From contig QCXZ01000138.1 of the NCBI GenBank assembly GCA_025024175.1, positions 46,471,092 to 46,535,091 on the forward strand: DNA of 64,000 nt. The letters are read 5' to 3'. Under the pieces are notes generated by a model. That model searched no databases, had not been told where the DNA came from, and worked only from the letters and a program-made list of their open reading frames with translations. This DNA comes from Rhyzopertha dominica. Lineage: Eukaryota > Arthropoda > Insecta > Coleoptera > Bostrichidae. The position numbers and the translations under genes are program-made. Position 1 is the first letter of the stretch, and each line of letters begins with the position of its first letter. Of this stretch, positions 23,101 to 33,417 are shown one piece after another.

Positions 23101-25195
23101 TGGCTTGATTTTGCTCAAAGTTTGCTGATACGTGCGCCAAATTAGAGAGGGCAAACTGGCTTTCTACGTGAGCCAACCAAACTTTCGGGTCGACTGACCC
23201 AAACGAGGCTATTTTAACGCCTAGTTGTTCTATTGGTGGTGCTGGATTCATTTTTGGGGGACTGGGTGGTGGCGGTGAAATAAACGTTTGTCGTCTTACA
23301 TATCAATGCCTAAGAAAACATTTTAATGTAGATATTTGATTAAGAATGATTCCGAATGCAGTCAATAACTATATGAGCATAGGTACATAAACTGCACGTT
23401 TTATAAAGAACTTAGGCAACTAGATACAATTTAAAAATGCTGATGAAGATTTATGTATACTTGAGCTGATTGATACATTTTTTTAGTGCTTTCTATATTT
23501 TTGATGGCATTAGGAAAGATTCGGAAGAACGGCTGGACCACAGCGCCGTTGTTCGAAGTAATCCATGGACTGTTAACACAAAACTTTCTACGGATTCCAA
23601 AGAGGAACCCCGAAAAACTAGTTCTTCTCGGTTGGATAGGATACTGTTTCATCATAAACCTCTTTGTCCAAAGCAAACTAACCAGTCTCTTCACCAGGAA
23701 AACCTACTACCCTGACATTGACACTATGGAGCAGTTTCTTAAGTCGGACAACGTAATATTCGCTTATCAAAGTCAGATCAATGAAATAGAGAAGATTTAC
23801 AACCGGACCACTCATTATCCGATTATCAAGCGCAAGCTAAGAGTGTTACCTGATTTTGTTGCCGATCTTGACATCAGCAGAGATACAGTTTATCAGTTGG
23901 ATATACTAGAGAGTCCTTTAGAACCATTCATGGTTAATAGAGATAGAGCAATATATCTTACTAGGGTGAGGAGGTTTAGAAAAAATGGTAAGCATAGATG
24001 GTTTAAAATATAGTAATTACAGTAATGTCTGCTTCAGTGGCGTAGCTAAGGAGCAGAGGGGCAATTGCCCCTCCCAGGCACTAAATTATTTTGATAATGG
24101 AATAGCAGCTTTTTTACATTTAACAGTACAAATTTGTTGCAGACTATTGGTTTGTTTATAATAAATATTTCAGCAAATCAACAACATTAATTTAAGTCAC
24201 ACCTCTTCTGGTTTTTTCTTGTGTTTTTATACTTAACATTTTTCTTGTGTTTGGAGCTTTGCCCCCCAAGTTACTTTTCTGGCTACGCCACTGGTCTGCT
24301 TATAAAAAATCTCTAGGGACCGATGAAAACGGTTCGCTATAGGCGAAGTTCGCAATAAACAATAAATATACTAACATGAGAACTTGTTTATTGGTACATA
24401 CATATTTCAAATACATTTAGGAGTATGTTCGGGTAATTAAGAAAAAAAAGATCAGATAAAATCAGACATGCATGTTAGAAGCACGGTCGGCGGCGTGCTC
24501 GCGGTAAAAGGCGGAGTTCACAAGTTCTATGCCTAGAATTCCCCACCTTTCCTTACCAGCCCCCTTTAATTCCCCCGTGGACATGACGTATCTACAGATT
24601 TCGAGGAATCCCCTACTTGCTCGATAAAACTTTTGCGGTTGTAAAAAAAAATGATGTAGAATGCATCATAAACGGGATCGTTATTTGCGAAAACTCCAAC
24701 ACAGGTTTAAAGGTACTTTATTATTTCGTACTTTTTAGATTGGTTGGCTATAAACGAATCATCGCGGTTCGTTATAAGCAGACATTACTATGTATATCTT
24801 AAATGTACAGACCTCAACCTTCGCATTTTGACCTTCCAGGTCGACCAATTTTGCACGTAATGAAAGAAAGCATCATACCATCCTACCAGTCCTATCAACT
24901 GCGNTACAATTCACCTTACTTACCAGTAGTTAACAAAATAATACGAAGACTCCAAGAAGCTGGAATTCTGAATTGGTGGACAAACAAAATGATGTATGAG
25001 GCAACGATAGAGGGCCTGCTATATCCTTCGGAAGATTACGACGATGGATCAACCACAGCTAGGCCTTTGCAAATGAAACAAATCTACATTGCCTTTTGCA
25101 TACTTATTAATGGGTATACTCAAGCATTCTTAGTATTTTTGGTGGAACTACTATATACTCGCTGGAAAATACCCGTGAAAGATTTTGTCTTATAA
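17136..25195 (+). CDS. Divergent insect ionotropic receptor (IR), five exons
   Basis: Exons: 17136-17468, 17519-18272, 23487-23987, 24606-24704, 24840-25195. The total is 2043 nt (680 aa plus stop) with consistent phases. An alternative start at 17160 (MAYPSAFLFLLIFSQ) gives the better signal peptide. The extracellular N-terminal half ends in TM1 (about 353-372, WIFYLGMPY across the exon 2/3 junction). It is followed by a pore loop (APLFEVIHGLL, about 382-400), TM2 (about 407-427), the S2 half of the ligand-binding domain with DRAIYLTR and LHVMKESI, a W-rich helix (EAGILNWW), and TM3 (about 643-665). This is the ionotropic glutamate receptor fold of insect chemosensory IRs; the glutamate-binding residues are not evident, as in most IRs. 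Probably a ligand-gated cation channel in a sensory dendrite. The exon 4 donor (gtttaa) is weak and chosen for phase. One N falls in exon 5. Confidence 0.9.
18682..20772 (-). mobile_element. IS630/Tc1/mariner-superfamily transposon with DD82E spacing, nearly intact
   Basis: Terminal inverted repeats of about 45-50 bp bound the element: the left end starts agtaatgcaactctcttacc and the right end is its reverse complement with few mismatches. Both ends are flanked by TAT. The length is about 2.09 kb. The minus-strand transposase ORF fills the middle. The element sits in intron 2 of the IR gene, opposite to the host gene. Near-perfect TIRs and a mostly open ORF suggest a fairly recent insertion. 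Confidence 0.8.
19270..20548 (-). pseudogene. DDE transposase (DD82E type), one frameshift
   Basis: The N-terminal segment (20548-20318) begins MFRPWEKAAP and holds a helix-turn-helix (ITQDAKEIIKHVYNFL ... EMVGVTYTTVRK). After a one-base frame change near 20318 the main part runs to 19270. It has VYLDETWYDTHD (first catalytic Asp), VVVMDNAIYHS (second Asp) and VLNPIELVWTRLK (Glu). I count 82 residues between the second Asp and the Glu, which fits the group described as DD82E (Sailor-like) from memory of the literature. All three catalytic residues are present, so the frameshift is the only obvious lesion. The protein would cut and paste its own DNA in the nucleus. Confidence 0.8.
20773..21379. 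other. IR intron sequence between two transposons
   Basis: AT-rich, with no gene or clear repeat structure recognised. Confidence 0.4.
21380..23255 (-). mobile_element. Decayed Ty3/gypsy LTR retrotransposon (gag-pol remnant)
   Basis: On the minus strand a gag start at 23251 reads MNPAPPIEQLG then VDPKVWLAHVESQFALSN, the usual capsid opening. After a deleted middle, pol appears near 22510: HIETAPGPPV and RRLAPDKLKTAKEEF (start of RT), GIARPSKNP, then YAYINDILVAL at about 22150, where the catalytic YxDD has become YIND. Then FLGMSNFYRRF (RT/RNase H connection) and FDAPDHAPGAILQQ (RNase H) follow. Stops and frame changes occur throughout and no LTR pair was identified. It is inert and lies in intron 2 of the IR gene. 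Confidence 0.75.
24035..24293. mobile_element. Small non-autonomous hAT element (MITE) with 8-bp target duplication
   Basis: The ends are cagtggcgtagc and gctacgccactg. The flanks are an exact 8-bp duplication, gtctgctt (24027-24034 and 24294-24301). Length is 259 bp and there is no coding capacity. Termini and duplication length are hAT-type. It lies in the third IR intron, just after exon 3. Confidence 0.85.
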
Positions 25196-25597
25196 AAAAC
25201 ACATCAGTTTGAGTAGAAATTATTTTATTTGAAGTTTGGTTCACATTTATTATGGGAGCTCATTAGACACAGCAAACATAACATTGATAAACATGTAAAA
25301 AAATTAAGTATGTGTAATTGATGAGATTACTGGAAATATTTTGGAGCTTCATGCCAATCATTATGCATTACTGGACATTCATACATAAATCACCTATTTA
25401 AAGATTGAAACATTAAGGAACATAAAAATGACCTTATTGTATCATGATTGGGTGTTTTGTATGTAGATTCTACAAGTACTCTAGCACCAATCTTACTTTA
25501 TCTAACAAAATTTGCCTACTGTTTTCTTCACCTTCCAAACTATTTCTATTTCTGCATTGATGTGTTATTCTCCATTAGTTTCACATGTCAGATATAT
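25196..25597. other. 3' flank of the IR gene
   Basis: AT-rich, with no coding signal. I did not find a convincing AATAAA close to the IR stop codon. Confidence 0.35.
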
Positions 25598-26725
25598 AGG
25601 GTGTCCCACATTATGTGGGCAACCTTTAGGAATCTGAAAACTGATATAAAAATAACACTATTTTACAGCAGGTATAACTTTTTTGCCTACTGAGGCATTC
25701 ACTCTTGAACACGGGAGAAGAGAAACAGTTTTTCAAAAATATCTTAGACCGGTTGATGCAATTGCATCCAATTTTGGGCCGGAATATTTTAACTCTTAAC
25801 TTTGCAACGTGTAAGAATTTTTTTCAAGAATATCTGTTTTTTAATCTTTGGGTCTTATAAACAACATACTCTTCGAAATGCATGTCTATGTTGTGCTGTC
25901 TGTGCCTCAACCAACTGTTGTCAAATTGAAGTATGCAGTTGCATGCCAATTTGTCAGGCTACAGGTCACTTCATTTAGGAAGTAGTTCCCGTTAAGGCAG
26001 TTAGGTAGCTTTGTCATCATGTCAGTGTAATGCTGACAGATGGCACTGCCATCTAAATTCTTAAAAATACTCTTCGTTCATATAGCTAAAATTGACCCTT
26101 TCTGAGAAAATTGCAGTTGAATGTTAGGGTTCACATTTGCACTGCTTAACTAATATCATTTTGTTTTTATTCAATTAACTGTGATAAATAATGAAAATTG
26201 TGATTGATCAGTATGTTTTTTACATACATACAGAAACCAATATATTACTTCTCAAATCTGTAAAAATTTAAACCTTTTAAAATAAAATTAATAATTGTTA
26301 CAATACACGATTTCAAAATAAGAAGTTTCAATTATAGGAAATTATTAAATACATGTCGGCGTACTCATTTATATGAATGTTCCATTCTCTAATTATTTCA
26401 GAATTTTTGCAACAAATACTGTAAGGTATTATATAAATGTCAATGTAATAGTGATAACTAAAAGACTAAAAAAACATATTTTTGAAAAAATACTTATCCG
26501 TTTTAAAGTTAAGGATTAAGATGTGGGGGATTGGACTCCTCCCAGTCTACTAAAACTTTGGGCACAAAAATATGTGCATCTTTTTAACAACTTCCACTTC
26601 AAGTAAACCAAAATTTGATGAAATTATATCAACCAGTCTAAGCGATATTTTAAAAAACTATTCTCTTCCCCCATGTTTACCATTACTATTTTGAAACTTT
26701 CAAAATTTGGTTAAGGTGTTTAGAA
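25598..26725. mobile_element. Foldback-like element with diverged inverted arms
   Basis: It begins agggtgtcccac, a terminus shared with the element at 37231. The segment at about 25708-25810 (gggagaagagaaacagttt, then a block around ccggttgatgc, then ttaactcttaactttg) recurs inverted at about 26505-26690. Small gaps separate matching blocks. The matching right terminus (gggacaccct) was not found, so the right end is uncertain. Confidence 0.5.
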
Positions 26726-27060
26726 GATACAGCATTTAGAAGTTTCGAGGCTATTTTGCGTTGTAGTGATGTTACAATGTCAACCAGAGAAAAAAAGTAA
26801 CGAAACTTTTAGGTAATTAAGCAGAGATTCTAAAAATTCAATTCTCCACCTACATGTTATCGCAAACTTTGGAATTATTTGCCTTTTTTTTCTAACATGA
26901 TGTCAAATATGCTACCTAGAGGGATATTTGGGAACATCAAAACATTTTTAGTGAATTCTCTGGTACGGTTTTATTCCAATTTTTTTTGCTCAAAGTGATA
27001 GTGTTAGGGGATTTCAGATCCCAGCCATTCTGTACCCTTAGTGATTCTGTACTGAACCAG
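26700..27060 (+). repeat. Dispersed repeat, copy 1
   Basis: Matching blocks recur in the same order at 35870-36150. Examples are tttagaagatac...agaagttt, tgatgtcaaat, and acatttttagtgaattctc against atatttttagtgagtttc. Divergence is substantial. No coding potential. Confidence 0.5.
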
Positions 27061-28239
27061 TATAGGCTGATCCAAATTAAGTATCCACCAATAACTTTAT
27101 TATTAAAAATGGGTAATTGTTCAGAAATAGCAAATTAGTAGTATTTTTTATTATTATTGTTATTATGAAATAATCCAAAAAGCAATTGAGAATTGTGCTT
27201 TGGAGTTTTGATGTCTAATATATATTTTTTAAATGGTAGCAACTACATATCACGTTTTATGATAAAGCTTCAAAATTTTTCTTCTGAGTAATTTCTTCTA
27301 AAGCCTTAGCATCACTAATATTAATTAAAATAAAGATGGCTATGAAAACAATGAGATGATAATTTAGTGGCATTCATACAAGTGGTGATAGTTTCATATG
27401 TCTAGAAGGTTTTGATGAATAATGCTAATTCTAGCAGTCAAATAAAAGTGTAATAATCGGTAAAAACATAATTTTTGCCCATACAAAAAATTGCAATAAG
27501 TTGGAATCCTATTTAGTTTGCAGGAAACCTTTTTAAGAGTAGAATAATATTATGTTGAATTATATCCATATTAAATAAAATGTAAATGTGGCAAAGCACT
27601 TTCGCACTTTTAAGTGCCCTTACAGTCGACCAGACTAACCCTACTTGATTTCACTTTGTTGGGTATTTTAAAGAATCAAACATAATATAAGGAAAGGTAT
27701 GGTATGATTAACACATTAAAGATCCTGGGTCGGTTCGTATTCTCTTTATTAAAGTTGATAGCTAAAATCAATCCACTAACCATTACAATACCTTAGAATG
27801 GGTAATGTGATTGGTTTAGATTTAAAAACAGAGTTGATTTTACCTTAAAATAGAGAAGAGAAACCGGCTTTATAATTAAAAAAAAGCCAGACTGTAGGAC
27901 CCTATTACTAAAGGCAATTAAAAAATGTGCCCAGCAATTTTTGTATTTTCATAACGTGCGGTTGAAATACAAGCTACTTGTAGAAAATAGTATAATTAAA
28001 ACACATTTTTAATATATTCCTTAACTTTTCAATCCTTAATTACTATTAACATACAGATTCATGGGTAGGATTTTGACATCGCTTAGCAAAAGTGAAAATT
28101 GTATAATAAATAATCTGTGTGAAAATATTCTTCAAGGGCACTTGGAAGCACACTATATTATACGCACAACGGTCAACTTTGGCATCACAGTGGTTATATT
28201 GGCAAACAATGACACAAATGGGTTGCACAAATAAACTTA
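27061..28239. other. Intergenic, AT-rich
   Basis: 3' flank of the BCCIP homologue. No genes or clear repeats recognised. Confidence 0.4.
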
Positions 28240-29992
28240 TTATGACAGCATCTGTTTCACTTTTTGTACGATGTTCGAGAACTTTTGACTCTTAAATATG
28301 AGTACCTCCCTGTGGGGAAGCATCTCTACGTCGCCCTCCGTCCATTTGCCTCCGATGGCAGTGTCCGATTCTGCGGAAACGTCAAAGTCAAAATGGATAT
28401 CGGCCTCTTTGGCAAAGATTTCTTCCTCTGCGTTTGCGTAATAACCAGCCTCAGCTAAAGCCAGAAACAAATTTGTAACATTGCAAACAAAATTTTATAT
28501 TATTCAAATAGAAAATAATTTTTAATTTACCACTTTTTTAATTTTTTTTTCTGAAAATTTATGTTTATGCATTTTTTAAAACAAAAAATGTGGGGTCAAG
28601 GAATAAACAACTGTCCCATGAATATGCACCCCATGATTATTGTTTTAAATCAGTATCTTGCTGCTTTAACTTCTATGTAATTCTTTAGTGGAAACAGGAT
28701 AATTTCTCTGAGTATGTCAGTATTGCTCTGATATGACTGTGTATATTAGTTTTTTGTTTTTTATGTTAAGTCTGTTGTTTAGTGCCATTAGAGGGTAGAG
28801 TTTGTTAATAACTGCATATTTTTAGTTATTGTGCTTTTAATGTGTTGACAGTATATAAATCTTTTGTAGAAGGTTACTCCCAGGTATTTTGTAGTTAAAT
28901 AGTTTCGTGGTTAATTTTGACTTAAAATGTTCTATTAATTACGTAAGAATTAATGGTTTTTATAAGACTGTCATTTACTTGTAAATTAATTAATTTATTA
29001 GATGACAACTGGAGATTTCAACGTGATATGGCAGTTGATGTTAGATTTACAATTTTGTTTACTATATAAATGAGCTGTTTTAATTATCAAGCCTATTAAA
29101 CATAAATAGGTATCAGTATCAGACAAACAAGAAAGGGAAATAATACTGCCTTGTCATATAGTTTTAGCTCATGTGAAAATAAGTTAAAAGTCGATTGCAA
29201 AATTTGTACATGAAAGTGAGTTAATAGAATGTTAAAAAAATATAGGAGTACCTACCTGAGTTTTGTTTTGGCTTAAAAACTTTGCAGACCATTATGAAAT
29301 AATCGAAATCATAAGTGGGATCTTTCTTTTTTATTCGCTGTAGCTCGTCATTCAATGAGGTAAGCAGTGGATCGGAAATTTTGGGCGGAATGTTTATAAA
29401 CCTCTCGTTAATGAGAAGTCCGATTTTGCTACCACTTAGCAGAACTTTATTGATTTCCTCTTGCGTTTCATTACTTGCATACTTCGTGGCCAGTTCCTTA
29501 ACTACAGAAAAAAATTCTTGAACACATGGTGTTTCCTACAACCACTTACAATGTTAAATCACAATATCACAGTTTCAAGCAATACCTACCTTGTGCGAAG
29601 TTAGATTAACAACACTAGTAATGCCGTACACATCTGAAGCATCAGCCATCTCATCATCCGAGTCATCATCATCGTTAAAACTCTGCTTCAACACGCTACC
29701 AACTCCCGTTTGCTGTATCAGCAAATCACTCATTTGCGACAGATCAATGTGTGCTTTTAAAAACAACTGCTTCAGCAGTTGTTTTATGCCATGGAAGTCC
29801 TGTGCTTCTGGGTTCCTGCCTTCGAAATCTGCTTGGATTTCCTTCAAAAATTAAAAAACATAGTTTACTCAAATAACCTCAAACTCCAACGTGGGTTTGA
29901 AGATTTACCTGTGTGAAGTAATGATCTTCCGAATTACTACTGTCTGAAGACGATTCCGACGGTTTTCTAGACTTTTTCGGTGGACCTGCCAT
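28240..29992 (-). CDS. Bccip: BCCIP/Bcp1 family protein, four exons
   Basis: Exons: 29992-29909, 29841-29590, 29535-29256, 28454-28240, total 831 nt (276 aa). The N-terminus is basic and Ser-rich (KKSRKPSESSSDSS). Diagnostic blocks follow: DFEGRNPEAQDFHGIKQLL, then DLSQMSDLLIQQ, GVGSVLKQ, an acidic patch DDDDSDDE, VYGITSVVNLT, GLLINERFINIPP and YYANAEEEIFAKEADI with DSDTAI-like SESDTAIGG. These identify the BRCA2/CDKN1A-interacting protein (yeast Bcp1) family, which acts in the nucleus in ribosomal protein Rpl23 chaperoning, genome stability and cell-cycle control in other eukaryotes. The exon 3 start was chosen at gttgtag|gaaac because it restores PCVQEFF, a conserved element, after a 54-nt intron. 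The gene lies on the same strand as the NIPA gene 1.8 kb upstream. Confidence 0.93.
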
Positions 29993-30984
29993 AGTTAATG
30001 CTAAGAGAATTAAAATTACAACTTCTAGTGGACACACCCCAAAGACAGGTTAGGTCTAACATAAAAAAGTAATGTTAAATTTGAACGCGCGTGGACACCG
30101 TCGAATGTTAATATTGACCTGCTTCCGCAAGATGTCGCTGTAGCGACTCGAAGGTCGGCATTGCCATATTTACGCCTTATTCCTTTTTGTACATGATTAA
30201 CATGACTGGTCATTTTTATTAGAGTAATTTTGTAATTGTACCATAGGTAATGGACATATTATAGCATTTCAGATAAATCTGGTAAATTAATTATTCACAT
30301 GAATGTATTTGTGACCTACATTTTGTTATGTTTATTTAATATTCTAACGCCGTCTACGTTTTTTTAAAATATGACATGACAATTACAACAAAGGAAACAT
30401 TCTGTCAACAAAAAGTTTACTTATCCATAATCCTACTTCCAATTTTTTTTATTTTTTGCGAAGCCAAATGTCAGCATTTCAATTTAAACTGCTACGCGGT
30501 CTGTTTCAGTAGCTCAATTTAATAAGTGTACAATCCACATTAATCTACTGAAAATATCAAAGACAAAAATGCCAAATCTTGTGGTAATTTAGCTTAACTT
30601 CTAAAGTACCTTACTAAATTTTTAGTTTCTGGGAACTTGCTCTCTTCCATATATATTAATTTGAAATGCAATAAGCTAAAATCTCAAGTAGTAGCTGATA
30701 CATGACGCAATATCTTTACAGTTCAAACTAATAGCAACTAAGTGGTTTGATTACATGGTTATACTTCAGCTAATATTTATGCTATCATGTATTACAGGAC
30801 GCATTTGCAGGTTTCTTTGTATTTGTGTATTTAGGCTTTATAAGAAACTTAATATTGCAAATGCAGCGAAAAATAAATTGACGTATGCTAATATTAGGGT
30901 GCAAAATTCAGATTTTGCAAATAAACTAACAATTATTTTCGGAAATAATATATGACAAGGGAGTGAGAATAAATTGGAAATAAT
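29993..30984. other. 5' flank of the BCCIP homologue
   Basis: Must contain the BCCIP promoter. GC content is higher in 30030-30190. No specific element identified; the rest is AT-rich. Confidence 0.4.
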
Positions 30985-31251
30985 TTAACATGCTACCTCG
31001 AAAAATAGATACAAGAGCTCGTAGGCCTCAAATGCCTGTTGCCGAAGAGCAACACGTTGCAGAATTGTTGAATAATTATTTTCAAATTTATCGAACTCTC
31101 GAGCAGTATTCAAAATTATTTTTTGACGTAACAAGCAGAAACACTGTTTCAATATTATAACTTTGACCACCTTAATGTTTTTACATATATTTTCATTGAT
31201 CTGCTTATCGATTTCATCAAGTGAAGACGTATTATATCTTGTTCCACTCAT
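30985..31251 (-). CDS. Small hypothetical ORF (88 aa)
   Basis: The ORF starts MSGTRYNTSSLDEID and ends YELLYLFFEVAC. It is helix-prone with heptad-like spacing in the second half (FDKFENNYSTILQRVALRQQ). I do not recognise a family. It sits between two housekeeping genes on the same strand, which makes a small gene possible, but no splice sites or promoter support it. Confidence 0.25.
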   Translation of the reverse strand: MSGTRYNTSSLDEIDKQINENICKNIKVVKVIILKQCFCLLRQKIILNTAREFDKFENNYSTILQRVALRQQAFEAYELLYLFFEVAC

Positions 31252-31770
31252 TTTTAGTAATGATTGATACCAGATGTCAAGCCAACAATTTTTGTTGCCA
31301 TGCAAAACCTACCTTAAGTTATTCCAGCGAGAATTTGTTCTTGTAAAAATTCCCACTATAATTGCCAGAAATAAAATTTTTTGGTTTTTAGAAATGTCAA
31401 AAAATAATCACCAAATCATCAGAATCCAAAAAATTACGATTTGGTGAAAATTTACCAAGTCTGTTAGCCTTGGGTAGATATATGAATCAATTTGATAAAA
31501 AAATCGAATTGATCTTGGTCATCCCTACAAAATGTTCTGCACAATACAAGATATACTATACAGAATACTTGTAAAATGAAGGCAAAAATGTTTTAAGCTT
31601 GCGTTTATTTAAAGTCATTTTACAGCTGCATAAAATAATTGTTTCTCAATAACAGTTCAGGAATGTCCTCTAAAGTCTAAAATACAATTTATCACAGTTA
31701 AATTCAATAGGAAGGTAAGGGGTGTTCGTTTAAATCGTATTATTTATATTATGTTTTATACAAAACTTCG
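31252..31770. other. 3' flank of the NIPA gene
   Basis: A minus-strand AATAAA (tttatt on plus) near 31604 could be the poly(A) signal of the NIPA transcript. Nothing else is recognised. Confidence 0.3.
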
Positions 31771-33167
31771 TCAGATGGTTCTTGTAAGCGATTGCATACC
31801 ACCGCTTCCATAGCTGCACTTGTCGTCCACGTGGATCAATTCTTCTCGTTTCGGCTTCAAAATAGCCTTTAAGTCATCTACTGAGATTTCAACGTCTTTG
31901 AAGGCATGTAACAGAAAGATGCCAGTTATGATAACCAGAAATCCGCACAATTCTCCTAAAATGTCCGCTCCTCTGACGTTCATCCACTCTTTAAACAGCA
32001 CACCTGTAGCCATGATGACGAAAGAGGTGAAGAGAACATAATAAACAGGAGTCACAATGTTTGTGCTGAATAAATCTAGCGCCCGATTCAAATATTTCAT
32101 TTGTATTACTATGAAGATTGCGGTAAATAAAAGAAATGTGCATCCCCACATAAGAGCAAGCTTTTGGTTTTCTCCACAATTAAATTCTTTTACTGCTTGA
32201 GCAACACCTTTGCAACCAATGACAGACAGGCTTCCCAGAGCTGCACATAGTAAAATGTAAACTATAACACTATCAGTTCCATATTTAGGGCCAAAGTAAA
32301 ATGCAATCATTACGGATACTAGCGTAACAAAGGCAATATAGTTAACGACAACAGGACTTCTTAACATAACCAGCAGTTCTTCCAATGAATCTGATTCATC
32401 ACCTTTCGGTGCATGAATGACTATGATGGTTGAGCCTACCAAGCAGAGAAAACAGCCTATCTGAAAAGAAACAACATGATTATAACTTTCTATTACTATC
32501 TGGACATTCATTCAATGGATCAAAGGTCCATAAGTATTAAAACTCATTTCACATAACCAATTACTCAAACTACTTCTTATTTCAAGACTGATGGGCTATA
32601 CCAAGTACAGTCATGGAATTAGTTTTATTTGAGGGCCGTTAATCATATTTTATATTGGGCGAAAGTCTTGTTCTCGACCAGAACAGTATGTGCCGACTAG
32701 CCGTAATGACATCGAAACAACTTACCTTGCCAAGAAGGTTTAATCTTTCCTTTAAAAACCTCGATGCCAAGATTGCGGTTATGATAACGCTCAGTGCTCC
32801 CAGCGGTGTTACTACAGCAGCCGGGGCGAACGAATAAGCGATGAAATTCAAACATTCGCCCAAACCCACTGCAAAAAAATCAATTTCAAAGTTTTATCAA
32901 GCAATTGAACATCGTCATACACAATATAAGTCCCAGCCACCACTTCACGTCTTTCAAATATGCACAGCCACCTTCTCCTGCCCTTAGTCCACCGCTAGTG
33001 CTCAACCGCATATGGGACTGCTTCTTGAGGATAAAACTAATACCAATAAATAATGATGACGTGATAGCTGTGATCACCCCAGCGTAGAAGCTGGCGAGAC
33101 TGTCTGGAGCACTGTATTCTTCCTCGATTGCTGCTGGAGCCTCCTGGACAACTTTTAGAACATCCAT
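31771..33167 (-). CDS. spict: NIPA-family magnesium transporter (spichthyin-like), three exons
   Basis: Exons: 33167-32921, 32868-32726, 32460-31771, total 1080 nt (359 aa). Introns are 52 and 265 nt. After a short acidic N-terminus the first helix reads [20 protein letters not shown], then the loop KKQSHMRL and [16 protein letters not shown]. The family signature follows: [38 protein letters not shown], then HAPKGDE and several more helices, giving about nine membrane spans. Length matches human NIPA2. NIPA proteins carry Mg2+ and, in Drosophila, spichthyin acts in early endosomes to restrain BMP receptor signalling; transfer of that role here is inference. The gene is divergently arranged with Elp2, about 250 bp between start codons. 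Confidence 0.93.
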
Positions 33168-33417
33168 ATTTTGCACTTCTGGGTGGTAAATTTATTACAA
33201 CAGTGTTAAAGTACTAGGTGACTCGATCAGCATTCCATTAATAGATAAGCAGCCAGCTCATTAAATATTGGAAATGGTTCCTTGATTATCTGATGATCAT
33301 TGTTATCTTTTGTTGCACAAGTGGGAACATTCCACCTACCGATTTTAGTAGTTCGTTTGCACCGCACGTGCAGTTGTCAAAACTTTGAGGTTAGGGACTG
33401 GTTACGAATTTCAAACG
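33168..33417. promoter_or_regulatory. Short bidirectional promoter region (NIPA / Elp2)
   Basis: Only 250 bp separate the minus-strand NIPA start codon (33167) and the plus-strand Elp2 start codon (33418). Both leaders and core promoters must fit here, or begin in upstream untranslated exons I cannot see. No TATA box is obvious. A GC-rich patch at 33355-33375 (cgcacgtgcag, containing CACGTG) is a candidate E-box. Confidence 0.5.

Noticed and set aside
24326..24790. Similar cggttcgctata/cggttcgttata strings on both sides of IR exon 4
   Set aside because: Same orientation and only a short match, insufficient to define an element.
29591..29854. 87-codon plus-strand ORF
   Set aside because: Antisense shadow of BCCIP exon 2.
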